Numbered from the stretch's first letter, positions 29,214 to 39,105 are shown. The stretch: 64,000 nt of DNA from Tetranychus cinnabarinus (GCA_022266195.1 WHVY01000002.1:15577001-15641000), one strand, 5' to 3'. A program made the numbers and translations. The notes: generated by a model not told the origin, from the sequence alone.

Positions 29214-29491
29214 ATGTAATGAATAAAATGGTATTAATTCCAGAAAAAGAATATCATCTTCTCAAAAGTGACCTTAACAATGCTGATAATGTGACCCCTG
29301 TTACTGAACAGACAAGAGTTGCGAAAATCGAAAAAAATAAAACTGATCCTGAAATTAAATTAAATGAATATAAAGAAAGCTTTAGAAAAGCGGTCCAAAA
29401 ATATGAAAAGAAATTATCTAAAAGACCTAAAAAGGATAACAAATCTGTGAAATGTCAGACACTCAATTGGACCAACGTGAAGAACTTTTGA
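29210..29491 (+). CDS. Small Polinton protein, charged, coiled-coil-like
   Basis: 93 residues, starting four bases before the end of the preceding ORF. It opens MNKMVLIPEKEYHLL after a short leader and is rich in Lys, Glu and Asn. The C-terminal basic tail overlaps the integrase start (29452). The function is not recognised. Confidence 0.6.
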   Translation: MNVMNKMVLIPEKEYHLLKSDLNNADNVTPVTEQTRVAKIEKNKTDPEIKLNEYKESFRKAVQKYEKKLSKRPKKDNKSVKCQTLNWTNVKNF

Positions 29492-30567
29492 AACGGCTTT
29501 ATTATGACTTGGATAGTCACGGTAGTTTCGGAGGTGCTAAAAGACTTTTCAGAGTTGCGAAGGAGCATGACCCATCGATTGAATACAATGATGTAAAACA
29601 ATGGTTGATGAAGCAAGAAACGTATACAAACTTTCGGGTACGACAGAAAAACTTTCAAAGGCTAGCTGTATTGGTTGATAGAATCGATGAGCAATGGCAA
29701 GCAGATCTTATGGACATGTCCTATTGGTCAGGGCAAAATGATGGAGTCAATCATTTACTTGTTGTGATTGATATACTTAGTAGATTTGCATGGATACAAC
29801 CGTGTAGAGATAAAGCAGCACCCACAATCATAGATGCTTTTTCTGAAATTTTTTCTTCAGGAAGAAAGCCTGAAAAACTACAAACGGACCAAGGACGAGA
29901 ATTCAACAATAACAGGTTTAAATTTTTCTGCACGTCTCAGGGTGTACATTGTTTCACGACAACTGACGCTTCAATAAAATGTGCTTTAGCTGAACGTTTA
30001 ATACGAACATAACGTTCTCGTATATACCGTTTCATTTACCATAAACATACACATCGATACATTGATGACTTACAAAACATTGTTAATAATTACAACAACT
30101 CTTACCACAGAACTATTAAGACAACTCCAAACTCTGTAACACAAGATAATCAACAATCTATCGTGCAAACTATTCAGAGATCAATAAAAAATGAAGAGAA
30201 TAAAAAGAAAACTTTCAATGAAAATGACTTTGTTAAAATTCCATTAAATACTGGCAATTTCGAAAAAGATGCAGTACAGGAATGGACTGATGAAGTGTTC
30301 AAAGTTTCAGGGGTTAAAGAAACGCCTCAAAAATTCATCTATAAATTGAAAGATCTACAAGGTGAAAATATATCATCAATTTTTTATCCTGAAGAATTAC
30401 AAAAGGTTGATTTCGACCCTAATAAATTGCGCAGAGTTGAAAAGATAATCAGGAGAGTTTATGACAGATCACGAAGACAATATAAGTACTTAGTCAAGTG
30501 GGAAGGCTGGCCAAGGAAATTCAATAGTTGGATATCCGATATCACTCTTGCAAATGGCAACAGTTAA
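29452..30567 (+). pseudogene. Polinton integrase with chromodomain, one in-frame stop
   Basis: RVE-type integrase. Its catalytic Asp85 (QADLMDM), Asp146 (TDQGREF) and Glu181 (AER) have 35-residue spacing. A TAA at 30010-30012 ends the first part at residue 186, just after the Glu. The same frame then continues to 30567 with the rest of the core and a C-terminal chromodomain (about 30447-30545, VEKIIRR to WISD). The enzyme inserts the linear element, and the chromodomain may bind chromatin marks. As read, the full-length protein is not made unless the stop is suppressed. The 3' end overlaps the next ORF by 20 bp. Confidence 0.9.
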
Positions 30568-31669
30568 CTTTACAATTGACCTAGTGTCAAATGGGTCTAC
30601 AGACATCTTTCCAGATAGAACATTATCAAAATTCCAAAATCAAATTGATCCTGCATTGGAACTTGATGGTGATTGGGAAGTTGCATTAACAGAAATTTAT
30701 TTTCCCATCAAATTTGCTATTGATATATCAGAGAAAATGCAAGGTAATTTTAACCTTTTGTATACAAAGTTCACCTTTTACCCAAATATCGACTTGAGAA
30801 AGGTATACCCTCCTGACAAAAAGTGGATGCAATATGCGACTGCGGGTGGTGGTTATGAGTCATCTGTTGATATTTTTCCAGATGAACCTGTGAATGCGAT
30901 ATTAGATAAAATCAACACTGCAATGATGGCAAATTTGAAAAGTCTCAACTCTGATCTTGTTTTCGATCCTTATCCTAAATTTGTTTGCGAAAATGGGAAA
31001 ACAATCTTCTATCCTGGTCTACTCACTACAATAGAGGATAAAGCTACTGCGCTTGATGTTTATTTAAATGGTCCTGTTGATGAGATAAAAGCAAAATACA
31101 AAAAAGATTATGACATTGATTTAGAAGAGATAGGCACACTGTCAACTAAAGAGGATATGTTACCGTTGAGACATTATTACAAAAACATACTTATTGATGA
31201 AATGTACGTTTTTAATGCTTTAAGTGGAGAGAAAACTGAAAAATATAAAGAAATTATATCTACTGTAGTTGTTCCCCAATTCTCAGACGGCAAATTAATG
31301 GAATATTTAGGCTTTCCTCCATCAGGTGATGCTTTAATCGATAATATTGATACATTTAAACAGCAAGTTGAAGTGACAACACCTCTTTATCACAAAAACA
31401 ATGTCAATCTGATGTACGTATATACTGATATCATACGTGATCATGCGGTTGGAGGAACTAAAGCACCTGTATTGAGAGCCGTACCACTGACGACTGGTAT
31501 CTATCAAGGAATCGGTTATTGTACATTTGAGCATCGAATATATTATCCAGTGCGGAAAAACCACATTGAAAATATTGCGATTGTTTGCTTGGATGATACT
31601 GGAGAGCAGATCAAATTTGCAAACATTGGAAGAGTTTTTGTAAGCTTAGATTTTCGTAAAAAGAATTAA
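30548..31669 (+). CDS. Putative minor capsid (penton-like) protein
   Basis: 373 residues. The opening has the pattern FTIDLVSNGSTDIFPDRTLSKF and then GDWEVALTEIYFP, which is characteristic of a Polinton structural protein proposed to be the single-jelly-roll penton or minor capsid protein. It lies between integrase and the major capsid gene. Met3 (30554) is an equally good start. The frame is intact. The assignment rests on remembered family patterns and position. Confidence 0.72.
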   Translation: MQMATVNFTIDLVSNGSTDIFPDRTLSKFQNQIDPALELDGDWEVALTEIYFPIKFAIDISEKMQGNFNLLYTKFTFYPNIDLRKVYPPDKKWMQYATAGGGYESSVDIFPDEPVNAILDKINTAMMANLKSLNSDLVFDPYPKFVCENGKTIFYPGLLTTIEDKATALDVYLNGPVDEIKAKYKKDYDIDLEEIGTLSTKEDMLPLRHYYKNILIDEMYVFNALSGEKTEKYKEIISTVVVPQFSDGKLMEYLGFPPSGDALIDNIDTFKQQVEVTTPLYHKNNVNLMYVYTDIIRDHAVGGTKAPVLRAVPLTTGIYQGIGYCTFEHRIYYPVRKNHIENIAIVCLDDTGEQIKFANIGRVFVSLDFRKKN

Positions 31670-31677
31670 TATAAAGA
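31670..31677 (+). promoter_or_regulatory. TATA box of major capsid gene
   Basis: TATAAAGA. It lies only 6-13 bp before the first ATG (31683) but 33-40 bp before the second (31710). By the spacing of the other genes, this favours 31710 as the start. Confidence 0.5.
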
Positions 31678-31682
31678 AAGCA

Positions 31683-33068
31683 ATGTATTTAAATGGTGAA
31701 TTGAATAAAATGATTCAAAGAAAAACTTACTGTCCTAAAGATAGTGATTTCAATGACTATTTTGCGCATCAAGTCGGTTCTGGATTCGGAGACATCAGAA
31801 TAGTCAGAGGTCCTAGGTATCAAAGAGGGTATGGTTTCGGAAGCTTCTTCTCTCGCTTAGCTATGCCTGTTATAAGGTATTTGGGCAAAGAAGCTCTGAA
31901 TAAAGGAGTCAGTATCGGTAAGCGTGTAGTACAAGACCCACAAATTCAACAAGCTTTTAAAGATTATGTATTTGAATTCATAGTGCCAGCTTCTGAACAC
32001 TACACTGACCTCTCTGCATCTTATTTGTATGCAAAAATGAAGATTGATGTACCCACAGGAAAAAGTGTTACACCCACAAACAATTTCGCTGCCTCACTAT
32101 TTGAGCAACTTGATGTTTATTTTGGGAGTGTAAACGTCACACCTGGAAATAGTTTATACCACTATCAGTCATACATTGATGACATATTTTTCAAGTATAA
32201 ATCACCCCTTGATGAATGTCAAATGATTAATGATACAGAATCAGCAAGATCTGATAGAATCAAAGATAAAAAAGAGTTTGACATTATAATACCTATTCAC
32301 GCTCCAATGTTTCAACAAGAAAAATTTCTGATTGATAATGTGCCCATTACATTACGATTTAAATGTGCGCCGCAAACTTTTGGATTGAACAGCGCAACAG
32401 AAGTAACTCCGCTGAGTGTAGAGTTTACACAGCTTTCTCTTTTCATAAGAAGAGTTAAATTGTATGCTCCAGTACAAATGGCAATCACTTCACAATTGGA
32501 AAAGAGTCCAGCAAAGTATTATTTTCAAAGAAATGAAGTCAAATCATTTCATCTACCAAAAGACTTTGCTGCAAATAGCATCGACAATGTATACAATGGA
32601 CAGTTACCCCGGAAAATCATTGTTGGTTTTGTTTCTGATGATGCATTTAATGCGAAATTGACTAAAGATTCATTCAATTTCGAACATAAAAATCTGCAAA
32701 GCGCTACGATTGTAGTAAATGGAACTAAAATACCGAGTACACCTTATCAGCCTGATTTCAAAAATAAATTATTCATGAGAGAATACTTTAATGTTTTCCG
32801 CTCCATGAATCAAGATAATGGGATACCTAAAATCAATCTAAAATATCAAAATTATACTGATAAATATCCACTTCTAGTTTTTGATTTAACTGATGATGGT
32901 ACTCTCGCAAGTGATTCAGGTGTATTATCTATGATAAAGAGAGGTAATGTGCGCATGGATATTCAATTTTCTTCTGCTCTTAATGAAGGGATGCATATGC
33001 TGGTGTTTGCTATATATGATAGCGTTCTACAAATTGATGCAGCACGTAATATTGTCACGGACTACTGA
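31683..33068 (+). CDS. Major capsid protein with N-terminal basic Gly/Arg extension
   Basis: 461 residues from 31683, or 452 from the Met at 31710. Residues about 32-75 form a basic Gly/Arg/Tyr-rich stretch (RGPRYQRGYGFGSFF) like a small separate core-protein ORF in other Polintons. From about 98 (FEFIVPASEHYTDLSASYLY) it follows the double-jelly-roll major capsid pattern, including NNFAASLFEQLDVYFG and YHYQSYIDD. The fusion may come from loss of the intergenic part. Capsid genes are the basis for regarding Polintons as virus-like. The stop overlaps the next ATG. Confidence 0.85.
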   Translation: MYLNGELNKMIQRKTYCPKDSDFNDYFAHQVGSGFGDIRIVRGPRYQRGYGFGSFFSRLAMPVIRYLGKEALNKGVSIGKRVVQDPQIQQAFKDYVFEFIVPASEHYTDLSASYLYAKMKIDVPTGKSVTPTNNFAASLFEQLDVYFGSVNVTPGNSLYHYQSYIDDIFFKYKSPLDECQMINDTESARSDRIKDKKEFDIIIPIHAPMFQQEKFLIDNVPITLRFKCAPQTFGLNSATEVTPLSVEFTQLSLFIRRVKLYAPVQMAITSQLEKSPAKYYFQRNEVKSFHLPKDFAANSIDNVYNGQLPRKIIVGFVSDDAFNAKLTKDSFNFEHKNLQSATIVVNGTKIPSTPYQPDFKNKLFMREYFNVFRSMNQDNGIPKINLKYQNYTDKYPLLVFDLTDDGTLASDSGVLSMIKRGNVRMDIQFSSALNEGMHMLVFAIYDSVLQIDAARNIVTDY

Positions 33069-33490
33069 TGGCTTTAACAACATTAGATATACAAAATCAA
33101 CTCGTAAAATACAAAAGTTTCAAAGGAGTATATGCAATTGATAAACTTCCACTTACTTTGTTTCCAAAACCTTTCGGAATCGTAATCAATCTTGATCCAA
33201 GCTGGAAATCAGGCTCGCATTGGACAGCAGTATTTATACCAATATACGGCAGTGGAATCTATTTCGATTCTTATGGGCAGCAACCTCCTGAAATGATAAA
33301 AACCTATTTGGAAAGGAACTGTAAAAGTTATGATTATATCTATAATGTCGATGTATTTCAAGGAGACTTATCGATCAAATGTGGTTATTTTTGTATCTCT
33401 TTCTTGAAAAGTTGTTTTACTGGTTCTTACTTACCTTTTTTGAAATGTGAACAAAAACACAATGAAAATATAATAAACAAAATTTATTAA
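33068..33490 (+). CDS. Adenain-like cysteine protease (PRO)
   Basis: 140 residues. The catalytic set is visible: His51 (SHWTA), Asp67 (FDSYG), Gln98 (VFQGD) and Cys105 (KCGYF), the order of the C5/Ulp1 family. In Polintons and adenoviruses it matures capsid proteins. The frame is intact. Its ATG overlaps the major capsid stop. It is the last plus-strand gene before the convergent block. Confidence 0.93.
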   Translation: MALTTLDIQNQLVKYKSFKGVYAIDKLPLTLFPKPFGIVINLDPSWKSGSHWTAVFIPIYGSGIYFDSYGQQPPEMIKTYLERNCKSYDYIYNVDVFQGDLSIKCGYFCISFLKSCFTGSYLPFLKCEQKHNENIINKIY

Positions 33491-33536
33491 AATAAGAATT
33501 GAAATTAATTGAATATAAATGAATCAAAGAATGAGA

Positions 33537-33929
33537 TTACAAAACTTTAGAAATAGAATCTGCAATGTCATCAATTTCCATTTCATCCCATGCTTTAAAA
33601 ATATCATCCCATGAATCTCCCTCTATCGTCTGTATAGGTTTATTACACAGGTCCATTTTTTGCGAACCAGGATCCTCAAATTTTATAGCCTCGGGTTTCC
33701 CTTCATTACACCATGCCTCCAGTTCTTCCATGTTAACCTCGATTTGCGGCTGTTGCAAGTCTTTTTTTGTTTCACCCCAGTTTATGCTTTTAATCCATAA
33801 TTCGATCAGCATTCTCGTCGTCAATTCGAAAACGAATGGCTTTCTAGTTGCCACCAGAGGGATTCGGCTTCTCTTTGCCTTTTTTTGATTGATTTTCATC
33901 ATTCGCTGTTTCATGTTATACTTTGCCAT
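33537..33929 (-). CDS. Unknown Polinton protein, 130 residues
   Basis: The frame is open from 33968, but ATG 33929 is preferred. It directly follows TTTACAG on the minus strand, which looks like a 3' splice site, and gives a basic start MAKYNMKQRMMK. The C-terminus is acidic with several Trp (WDDIFKAWDEMEIDD). No family is recognised. It lies 47 bp from the convergent protease gene. Confidence 0.55.
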   Translation of the reverse strand: MAKYNMKQRMMKINQKKAKRSRIPLVATRKPFVFELTTRMLIELWIKSINWGETKKDLQQPQIEVNMEELEAWCNEGKPEAIKFEDPGSQKMDLCNKPIQTIEGDSWDDIFKAWDEMEIDDIADSISKVL

Positions 33930-34112
33930 CTGTAAAAGAAAGAAAAGAGATACATTAATAAAATGCAAAAAAAAGAAAATGATTTAGGGATGTGTGGAAG
34001 AGATGGGTATAATGGAAAACATGCAAATTATTGTAAAAGACTTTTAATTAAAATAAAAAGTTAGTAGAGATTACATTAAATGGAAAATACAAATACAGAA
34101 AAAATGTATTAA

Positions 34113-34646
34113 TCATGAGATAAACTTGTTGCGTGTCAAGAGATACTCCACAACAGTTTCAATCGTCTGCTCAGTAGTTAATTGCATGGGTAGTGTTTCT
34201 CCTCTCGCTTCTTTAGATAATCTGGCTTGTTCCAAGAAATATTGCATAAAATGCTCGTTTTTTCGTTTTTTTCTACCAAGACCGCTACTACATGGCTGTT
34301 CTTCTCTCGTCCTGTTATAAATTTGATTCTTTTTCTCATAATTTTTCCAATTTTCCAACCAAATACACACGTTTGATATTTCTCTTCTCAGCTTTGCGTG
34401 CAAGAAAATAACCTCCCTATTACCAATATCAGCAGCTACTCTTTTGAAATAAGCTTTTGTTTTTTCTGACCATCGCTCATCATGATGCAATTCCAGAAAT
34501 AAACTTTTCATTTGTTTCAATTTTTGTCCTTCAATGGAAGTAAGCTGTATCCATTCCTTTGCCAAAGTCAAGAACAATTTATCAAACTCAATTTTCGTAG
34601 CTTGAATTTTGAAGAAAAGGGAAATTTCTTTGCTACTTGGAGCCAT
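34113..34646 (-). CDS. Unknown Polinton protein, 177 residues
   Basis: Predicted mostly helical and basic, with many Lys, Glu, Leu and Trp, and an RKKRK stretch at about 123-128 that could be a nuclear signal. No domain is recognised. It lies between the polymerase and the preceding unknown ORF on the same strand. The clean frame and starting ATG support a real gene. Confidence 0.55.
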   Translation of the reverse strand: MAPSSKEISLFFKIQATKIEFDKLFLTLAKEWIQLTSIEGQKLKQMKSLFLELHHDERWSEKTKAYFKRVAADIGNREVIFLHAKLRREISNVCIWLENWKNYEKKNQIYNRTREEQPCSSGLGRKKRKNEHFMQYFLEQARLSKEARGETLPMQLTTEQTIETVVEYLLTRNKFIS

Positions 34647-34803
34647 GATTTGCTGCTACATGATAAAAAACAAAAGATTTTGATTAAATTACAGAATGTA
34701 ACAAAAACTGGAAGTTGCGCAGTGATTTAGGAAAGGTGGTTTGGGTGGGAGGGTTTGGGTTTGATGTTAAAAGTTTAATAATTTAATTACCTTTTGTATG
34801 TTC

Positions 34804-37800
34804 TTATTCTACAATTCTATAATGTCCGTATGCTAAAGTGCTAACTGCATCGACCAAAATGTATCTCTTGTCATCAAGCGGAGAAAAAGATAATTTATTT
34901 ATCTCTACTGAAGAAATAGAATGATGTTTACTCTGTAATCTAAAGTTTTTATGCTTCAGTAACACATTTTCGAAAAGACAATCCTTATAATCATCTATTG
35001 AAATCCCACTTTTAACAATTGCTTTTTGCACTCCCTTAGCAGTCATTTTTTTATTTGTACCATATTTGATAGCATAAAGTTTAGCTTTTATTGCAACTAC
35101 TTCATCAATTATTTGCCCATTCATTTCATCTTTCAAATATCCTAGTTTCTTTTTATTTTCAATGCTGTACAAAAAGTGTGCTTGTGGATAATCAGAAAAA
35201 TCCATAAGGTAATTGAATTCTTTCAAATCATTGTATAAATCTTTTGTTTGTATTTTATAAATAAAACTGTCGGTGTCAGTGTAGATGAGAGACAATCTAG
35301 ATCCATATTTAGGTTTGAAATGATCATAATGTAGTCTATACATGTGTAACTTTGATAGTTCCAAGACTGTAAACCCTAAATAAATTGGTTTGTCGAGAAT
35401 AACTTCAAACTTTCTCAACTTGATTATTGCAAGATCATTGTCTAGAATGTAAAATTGTTCAAACATTGGCTGCCTTATTTGCTGTAATGCTTGTTTTCCA
35501 TTCGTAGCAATTATGACTTTACTATGTTTTCTTTTATCTTCTATGCTTTTTCCATACAATGAGTTTACCATTAGTTTCCAAAAATCTTTAACGAATGATG
35601 ATGTAGCTTTTTTTCTATTTTCTGTGCACATTTCAATATATGGTTTGAGCCAAGCTTCTTGCTCAAAACTAATAATGCGATGAATCTTTTTCAAAACTAG
35701 ACCTTTCTCAATGTAGAAACGAAGATTTTTCTCATGCAGAACATAATTTTCTTTGTTCATCAAATTCGGAACAAGTTTCTTAGTTTTGTAACGCTTAATG
35801 CCTGCAGCTTCTAAAAAGCTCACAATTTCTTTTTGATAACCACTCAACTGTTCATATTCAACAGTTATCCTTTCAGGCGCCAATGGATAATCATTATGAA
35901 GATCATGTAAACATGAAGGATAGTCAAGATCGACCTCTAGAATGTAACCAGTTTTTCGCTCAGAATCAGAATGCAAAATTTCATCAATCACACTTTGAAA
36001 CATGTAGGGAGGAACCCATTCAAATTTTCGACAAGGCAGAACATCACTAAGAGCATATCCGTAGAGATTGTTAACGTCAAGATATGTTATGAATGAGCTT
36101 GGTTCTTTAGGGTCAAATTTCTCTGATAGTTCATTATTAGCGCATGCGTAACGGCACATAGAGCAAGATATTCCTCCTCTTATTTCCTCCTCAATCATTA
36201 AAACCATGTCAATATCAGTCAATAGATCCAACACAACACCAGTGAACTTCAAGGAGGCATCCCATGTTAGTCCTGGGGTTGAGAAATAGTGACAAGGATC
36301 TAATCCAAACTGTTTCAAACTAGTTGCACGAAAGTTTTGAAAAATAGCTGCAAGAAGTAAAACATCAACTTTAAGATAAATATCATGAAAGTCCCCAAGA
36401 TTTTTACAATCAAAATGCTGCCATATATCGAGCAATCTATCGTACAATTGTTTATCAATTGTTTTTAGTGACAGATGAGAAAAGAATTTATCAATAGATG
36501 GTAAACTTTCTTCTGTAAATCTTTCCCAAGAGTCCATGTATTCATAAGGCAGCGATCCCTTATTCAGAATATATGGTAAATCATCCTCGGAAAAGGTTTG
36601 ACACAAAAATTTCTTCTTTTCTTCAGTTGATAAATTATTTGCTAATGTGTCCAAACTAGATAGCAAAAAAGCATAACTGTCCAAGAAGATGAAATCGTCC
36701 ATTATTATTGCAATATACTTTTCAGTATTTTGCGGTATCACATTTATTTTATGAATTTTATCTGTTTTCAGACCTCTGATTAGTAAATGAGCATCATAAC
36801 CTTTCAGATTATGAAATATGATTGGAAGTCTATGAGGTAAACGCATTTTGAGATTGCATCGATTGTGCGCAGCTCCTCGGAATTTCCCAGTCAAGTGACA
36901 ATGATCGACAACTTTATCATCTTGCAGCTGCTTGTTGCAAACATAACATTGAGTCGATGCTTCAAAAACATGTCTTTCGAAATTACTCAGCTGTGCTGGT
37001 TTTTTGTGCTGTTCAAGATGGTTCTGAAGGAAATCTTTCAACGTCAAGAGTGTGTCAATGAACATTTGACTTGCATTCAAGCCACGATAAAATTTTTGAA
37101 ATAAGATTTCATCATTCCAGTCAATTGCAACTAATCCAAACGAACATGCTTCGTGTTTTTGATATTCAAACGTATTTTTAGTTAAAGCTTTGTTAGTTTT
37201 TATCAACAGAGCTTCAAAATCAGCATAGACAATATAAGGATAACTAATTGTTTTTTGTATTTGTCTAAATTTACATTTAGTTGGAATGTTTTCCTGACCA
37301 GGAAGAACGACACTTTGTGCAGTTTTATTGTAACAGACAAATTCATGTTTGGATAGCGCTGTTTGATTTCTAAAACCTGAACAGCAATTATAACAGAAAT
37401 AACGCTCCCAGGATCGACTGCTTTTGATGAATGCATTGAAATTTGTAATGCAATAATAATGTTCATTGAATAAGAAAAGATTTGCATGCTTCAACTGACG
37501 TTCCTTAGCAACCATTAGCGGAACAACTTTCTTTTTTTCATCAGGTGTTAGTGTATAAACATTCACAGAAACATTATTTCGTTTCGTAAAGCGTTTAACC
37601 TGTGAAAGCGTTGTCATACCATCTACTTGACTAAAGTCATATTGCTTTTCAAAAACTTTGTAATGCCCTATTCTTTCTTTATTCATTTTTTGAGGGTGTA
37701 AAGCCATAAGGATAGACCATTTGAAACAATCTTTTCTACATTTCGGAGATAATAAACTTTTCTTTTTGTTGAAATCAGATGGTAATTTTGTTGAATCACA

Positions 37801-38385
37801 GCCTCCACTATGTTCTTTCAGTTTACCAACACGAATCTCAAGAACCTTCACACTCTGAAGCACCCATCCACTTCCACGTTGTGTGAATTGATCGATAGCT
37901 AACTCAATTTGTTCAATCCAGTTTTTAACGATAGTTTCAATATGATGCAGGTTTGTTAGGCTTAACATCTCAGCAACTTTATAAATTTCTGTTGTATCCG
38001 TTCCTCCTTCAGTTTTCTGTTTGATAAATTTAAGTAGAAGGCATGCTTGCACTTTTACAGATCCAATTCTTTCAATGATATATTTAAGCAGAGATTGGAT
38101 ATTTTCCCTTTCAACAGCTAGTAGATGTTCAATTGATTTCCAACCATCAGCTTTTATGTACACAGCTAAAGCATTTCTATAGCTTCTTTTGTGCAATTTG
38201 AATGTAGCAAAATCTCCAATATCCTCACTCTGCTTTTGTCTACATTGATTAAGATGATTTAAGAAATTTAAAGAAGAAAAGCTACTTTTACATTTTTTAC
38301 AGACAACTTTTTTACACTTTGTTTTATGCAGAAGAAAAGATTTGTATTTCAAGAAACTTTGCTTACATGTTGAACACGAAAACAT
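34804..38385 (-). CDS. Protein-primed family B DNA polymerase (POLB)
   Basis: 1193 residues. Two C2HC zinc fingers lie at the N-terminus (C4, C7, H20, C24 and C29, C32, H44, C48). Exonuclease motifs: YADFEAL (D389, E391), FHNLKGYD (526-531), Y670 to D674. An insertion at about 480-511 carries CYVC, DHCHLTG and AAHNRCN, an HNH/endonuclease VII-like zinc motif also known within arthropod Polinton polymerases. Polymerase motifs: LDVNNLYG (A, D770), KLMVNSLYGK (B, K937) and YTDTDS (C, 1035-1040). The frame is intact and all catalytic residues are present, so the element can encode its own replication enzyme. A TATTTAAA lies 36-43 bp upstream. Confidence 0.95.
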   Translation of the reverse strand: MFSCSTCKQSFLKYKSFLLHKTKCKKVVCKKCKSSFSSLNFLNHLNQCRQKQSEDIGDFATFKLHKRSYRNALAVYIKADGWKSIEHLLAVERENIQSLLKYIIERIGSVKVQACLLLKFIKQKTEGGTDTTEIYKVAEMLSLTNLHHIETIVKNWIEQIELAIDQFTQRGSGWVLQSVKVLEIRVGKLKEHSGGCDSTKLPSDFNKKKSLLSPKCRKDCFKWSILMALHPQKMNKERIGHYKVFEKQYDFSQVDGMTTLSQVKRFTKRNNVSVNVYTLTPDEKKKVVPLMVAKERQLKHANLFLFNEHYYCITNFNAFIKSSRSWERYFCYNCCSGFRNQTALSKHEFVCYNKTAQSVVLPGQENIPTKCKFRQIQKTISYPYIVYADFEALLIKTNKALTKNTFEYQKHEACSFGLVAIDWNDEILFQKFYRGLNASQMFIDTLLTLKDFLQNHLEQHKKPAQLSNFERHVFEASTQCYVCNKQLQDDKVVDHCHLTGKFRGAAHNRCNLKMRLPHRLPIIFHNLKGYDAHLLIRGLKTDKIHKINVIPQNTEKYIAIIMDDFIFLDSYAFLLSSLDTLANNLSTEEKKKFLCQTFSEDDLPYILNKGSLPYEYMDSWERFTEESLPSIDKFFSHLSLKTIDKQLYDRLLDIWQHFDCKNLGDFHDIYLKVDVLLLAAIFQNFRATSLKQFGLDPCHYFSTPGLTWDASLKFTGVVLDLLTDIDMVLMIEEEIRGGISCSMCRYACANNELSEKFDPKEPSSFITYLDVNNLYGYALSDVLPCRKFEWVPPYMFQSVIDEILHSDSERKTGYILEVDLDYPSCLHDLHNDYPLAPERITVEYEQLSGYQKEIVSFLEAAGIKRYKTKKLVPNLMNKENYVLHEKNLRFYIEKGLVLKKIHRIISFEQEAWLKPYIEMCTENRKKATSSFVKDFWKLMVNSLYGKSIEDKRKHSKVIIATNGKQALQQIRQPMFEQFYILDNDLAIIKLRKFEVILDKPIYLGFTVLELSKLHMYRLHYDHFKPKYGSRLSLIYTDTDSFIYKIQTKDLYNDLKEFNYLMDFSDYPQAHFLYSIENKKKLGYLKDEMNGQIIDEVVAIKAKLYAIKYGTNKKMTAKGVQKAIVKSGISIDDYKDCLFENVLLKHKNFRLQSKHHSISSVEINKLSFSPLDDKRYILVDAVSTLAYGHYRIVE

Positions 38386-38420
38386 TTTGAATCATGCAGC
38401 TAAAACCAAATGTTTTTTGC

Positions 38421-38428
38421 TTTAAATA
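38421..38428 (-). promoter_or_regulatory. TATA-like box of POLB
   Basis: TATTTAAA on the minus strand, 36-43 bp before ATG 38385. Confidence 0.45.
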
Positions 38429-38592
38429 AGTTTGAAACAGAATTTTTGGGAGAGCGCTCTTTTTATTTAATTTTTACCCAGATAAATGACAACCAAAATA
38501 AAAGATAATATAGATTAAGTGGAAATAAGTAGAAAGTTTTTTCATAATAATTGAATAATACTTGTCAAGTGTAACTTAAAATACTGAATGGG

Positions 38593-39105
38593 TCAATCAT
38601 AAATAGATTGACACATTGCTGCAGCAATACCATCAACAACAGAATGAGAGTTCAGTTTAATAATCTCCTCGTCTGTAAGAACAAGTTTTGATTCTTTCGA
38701 TTCGGTTCTCAATTCCAGTGCAAAAGATTTGCCATCAGCAGCAACTTCACCAAGCAGAGTGCGTCCAGGAAAAATGGAAAACTGGAAACCATTATCAGTC
38801 TGCTTCAAATAATGATAAAATCTCTCCTTAAGCTTCTCATACTCCTTATACTTGAGAAACAAACCGTACCGTGTTGGAATGTAGATTTTTTTACCTTGCC
38901 ACTGTCCTTCCTTCTTACGACGAATGTCAACAAACGTTGTTCCTTGTGCAGACCGTGATTTGTGAACAGTTACCCACAAGGTTTGACTGATCTCAACATT
39001 GAGCAGTTGCTCAAATTCTTCGGTGAATTTTTTACGGTGTACAGGTTTTTTGAGACTGTTTGAAACTTGTTGAGAGGCATTGGAACTTTCGTCGTTGGAA
39101 CTCAT
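38593..39105 (-). CDS. PC4/Sub1-like protein (tentative)
   Basis: 170 residues. The Ser-rich start is followed by WVTVHKS, then FVDIRRKK and IPTRYGLFLKYKEYEKLKE. This order (VxV, VDIR, basic loop, P-T/G-K/R-x-G-hydrophobic-L, helix) is that of the PC4 coactivator fold, which binds single-stranded DNA and promoters. A possible second, weaker repeat follows. The match is by pattern only, and other nucleic-acid-binding folds are possible. A perfect TATAAAAG lies 63-70 bp upstream, beside the end of the dUTPase gene. Confidence 0.5.
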   Translation of the reverse strand: MSSNDESSNASQQVSNSLKKPVHRKKFTEEFEQLLNVEISQTLWVTVHKSRSAQGTTFVDIRRKKEGQWQGKKIYIPTRYGLFLKYKEYEKLKERFYHYLKQTDNGFQFSIFPGRTLLGEVAADGKSFALELRTESKESKLVLTDEEIIKLNSHSVVDGIAAAMCQSIYD

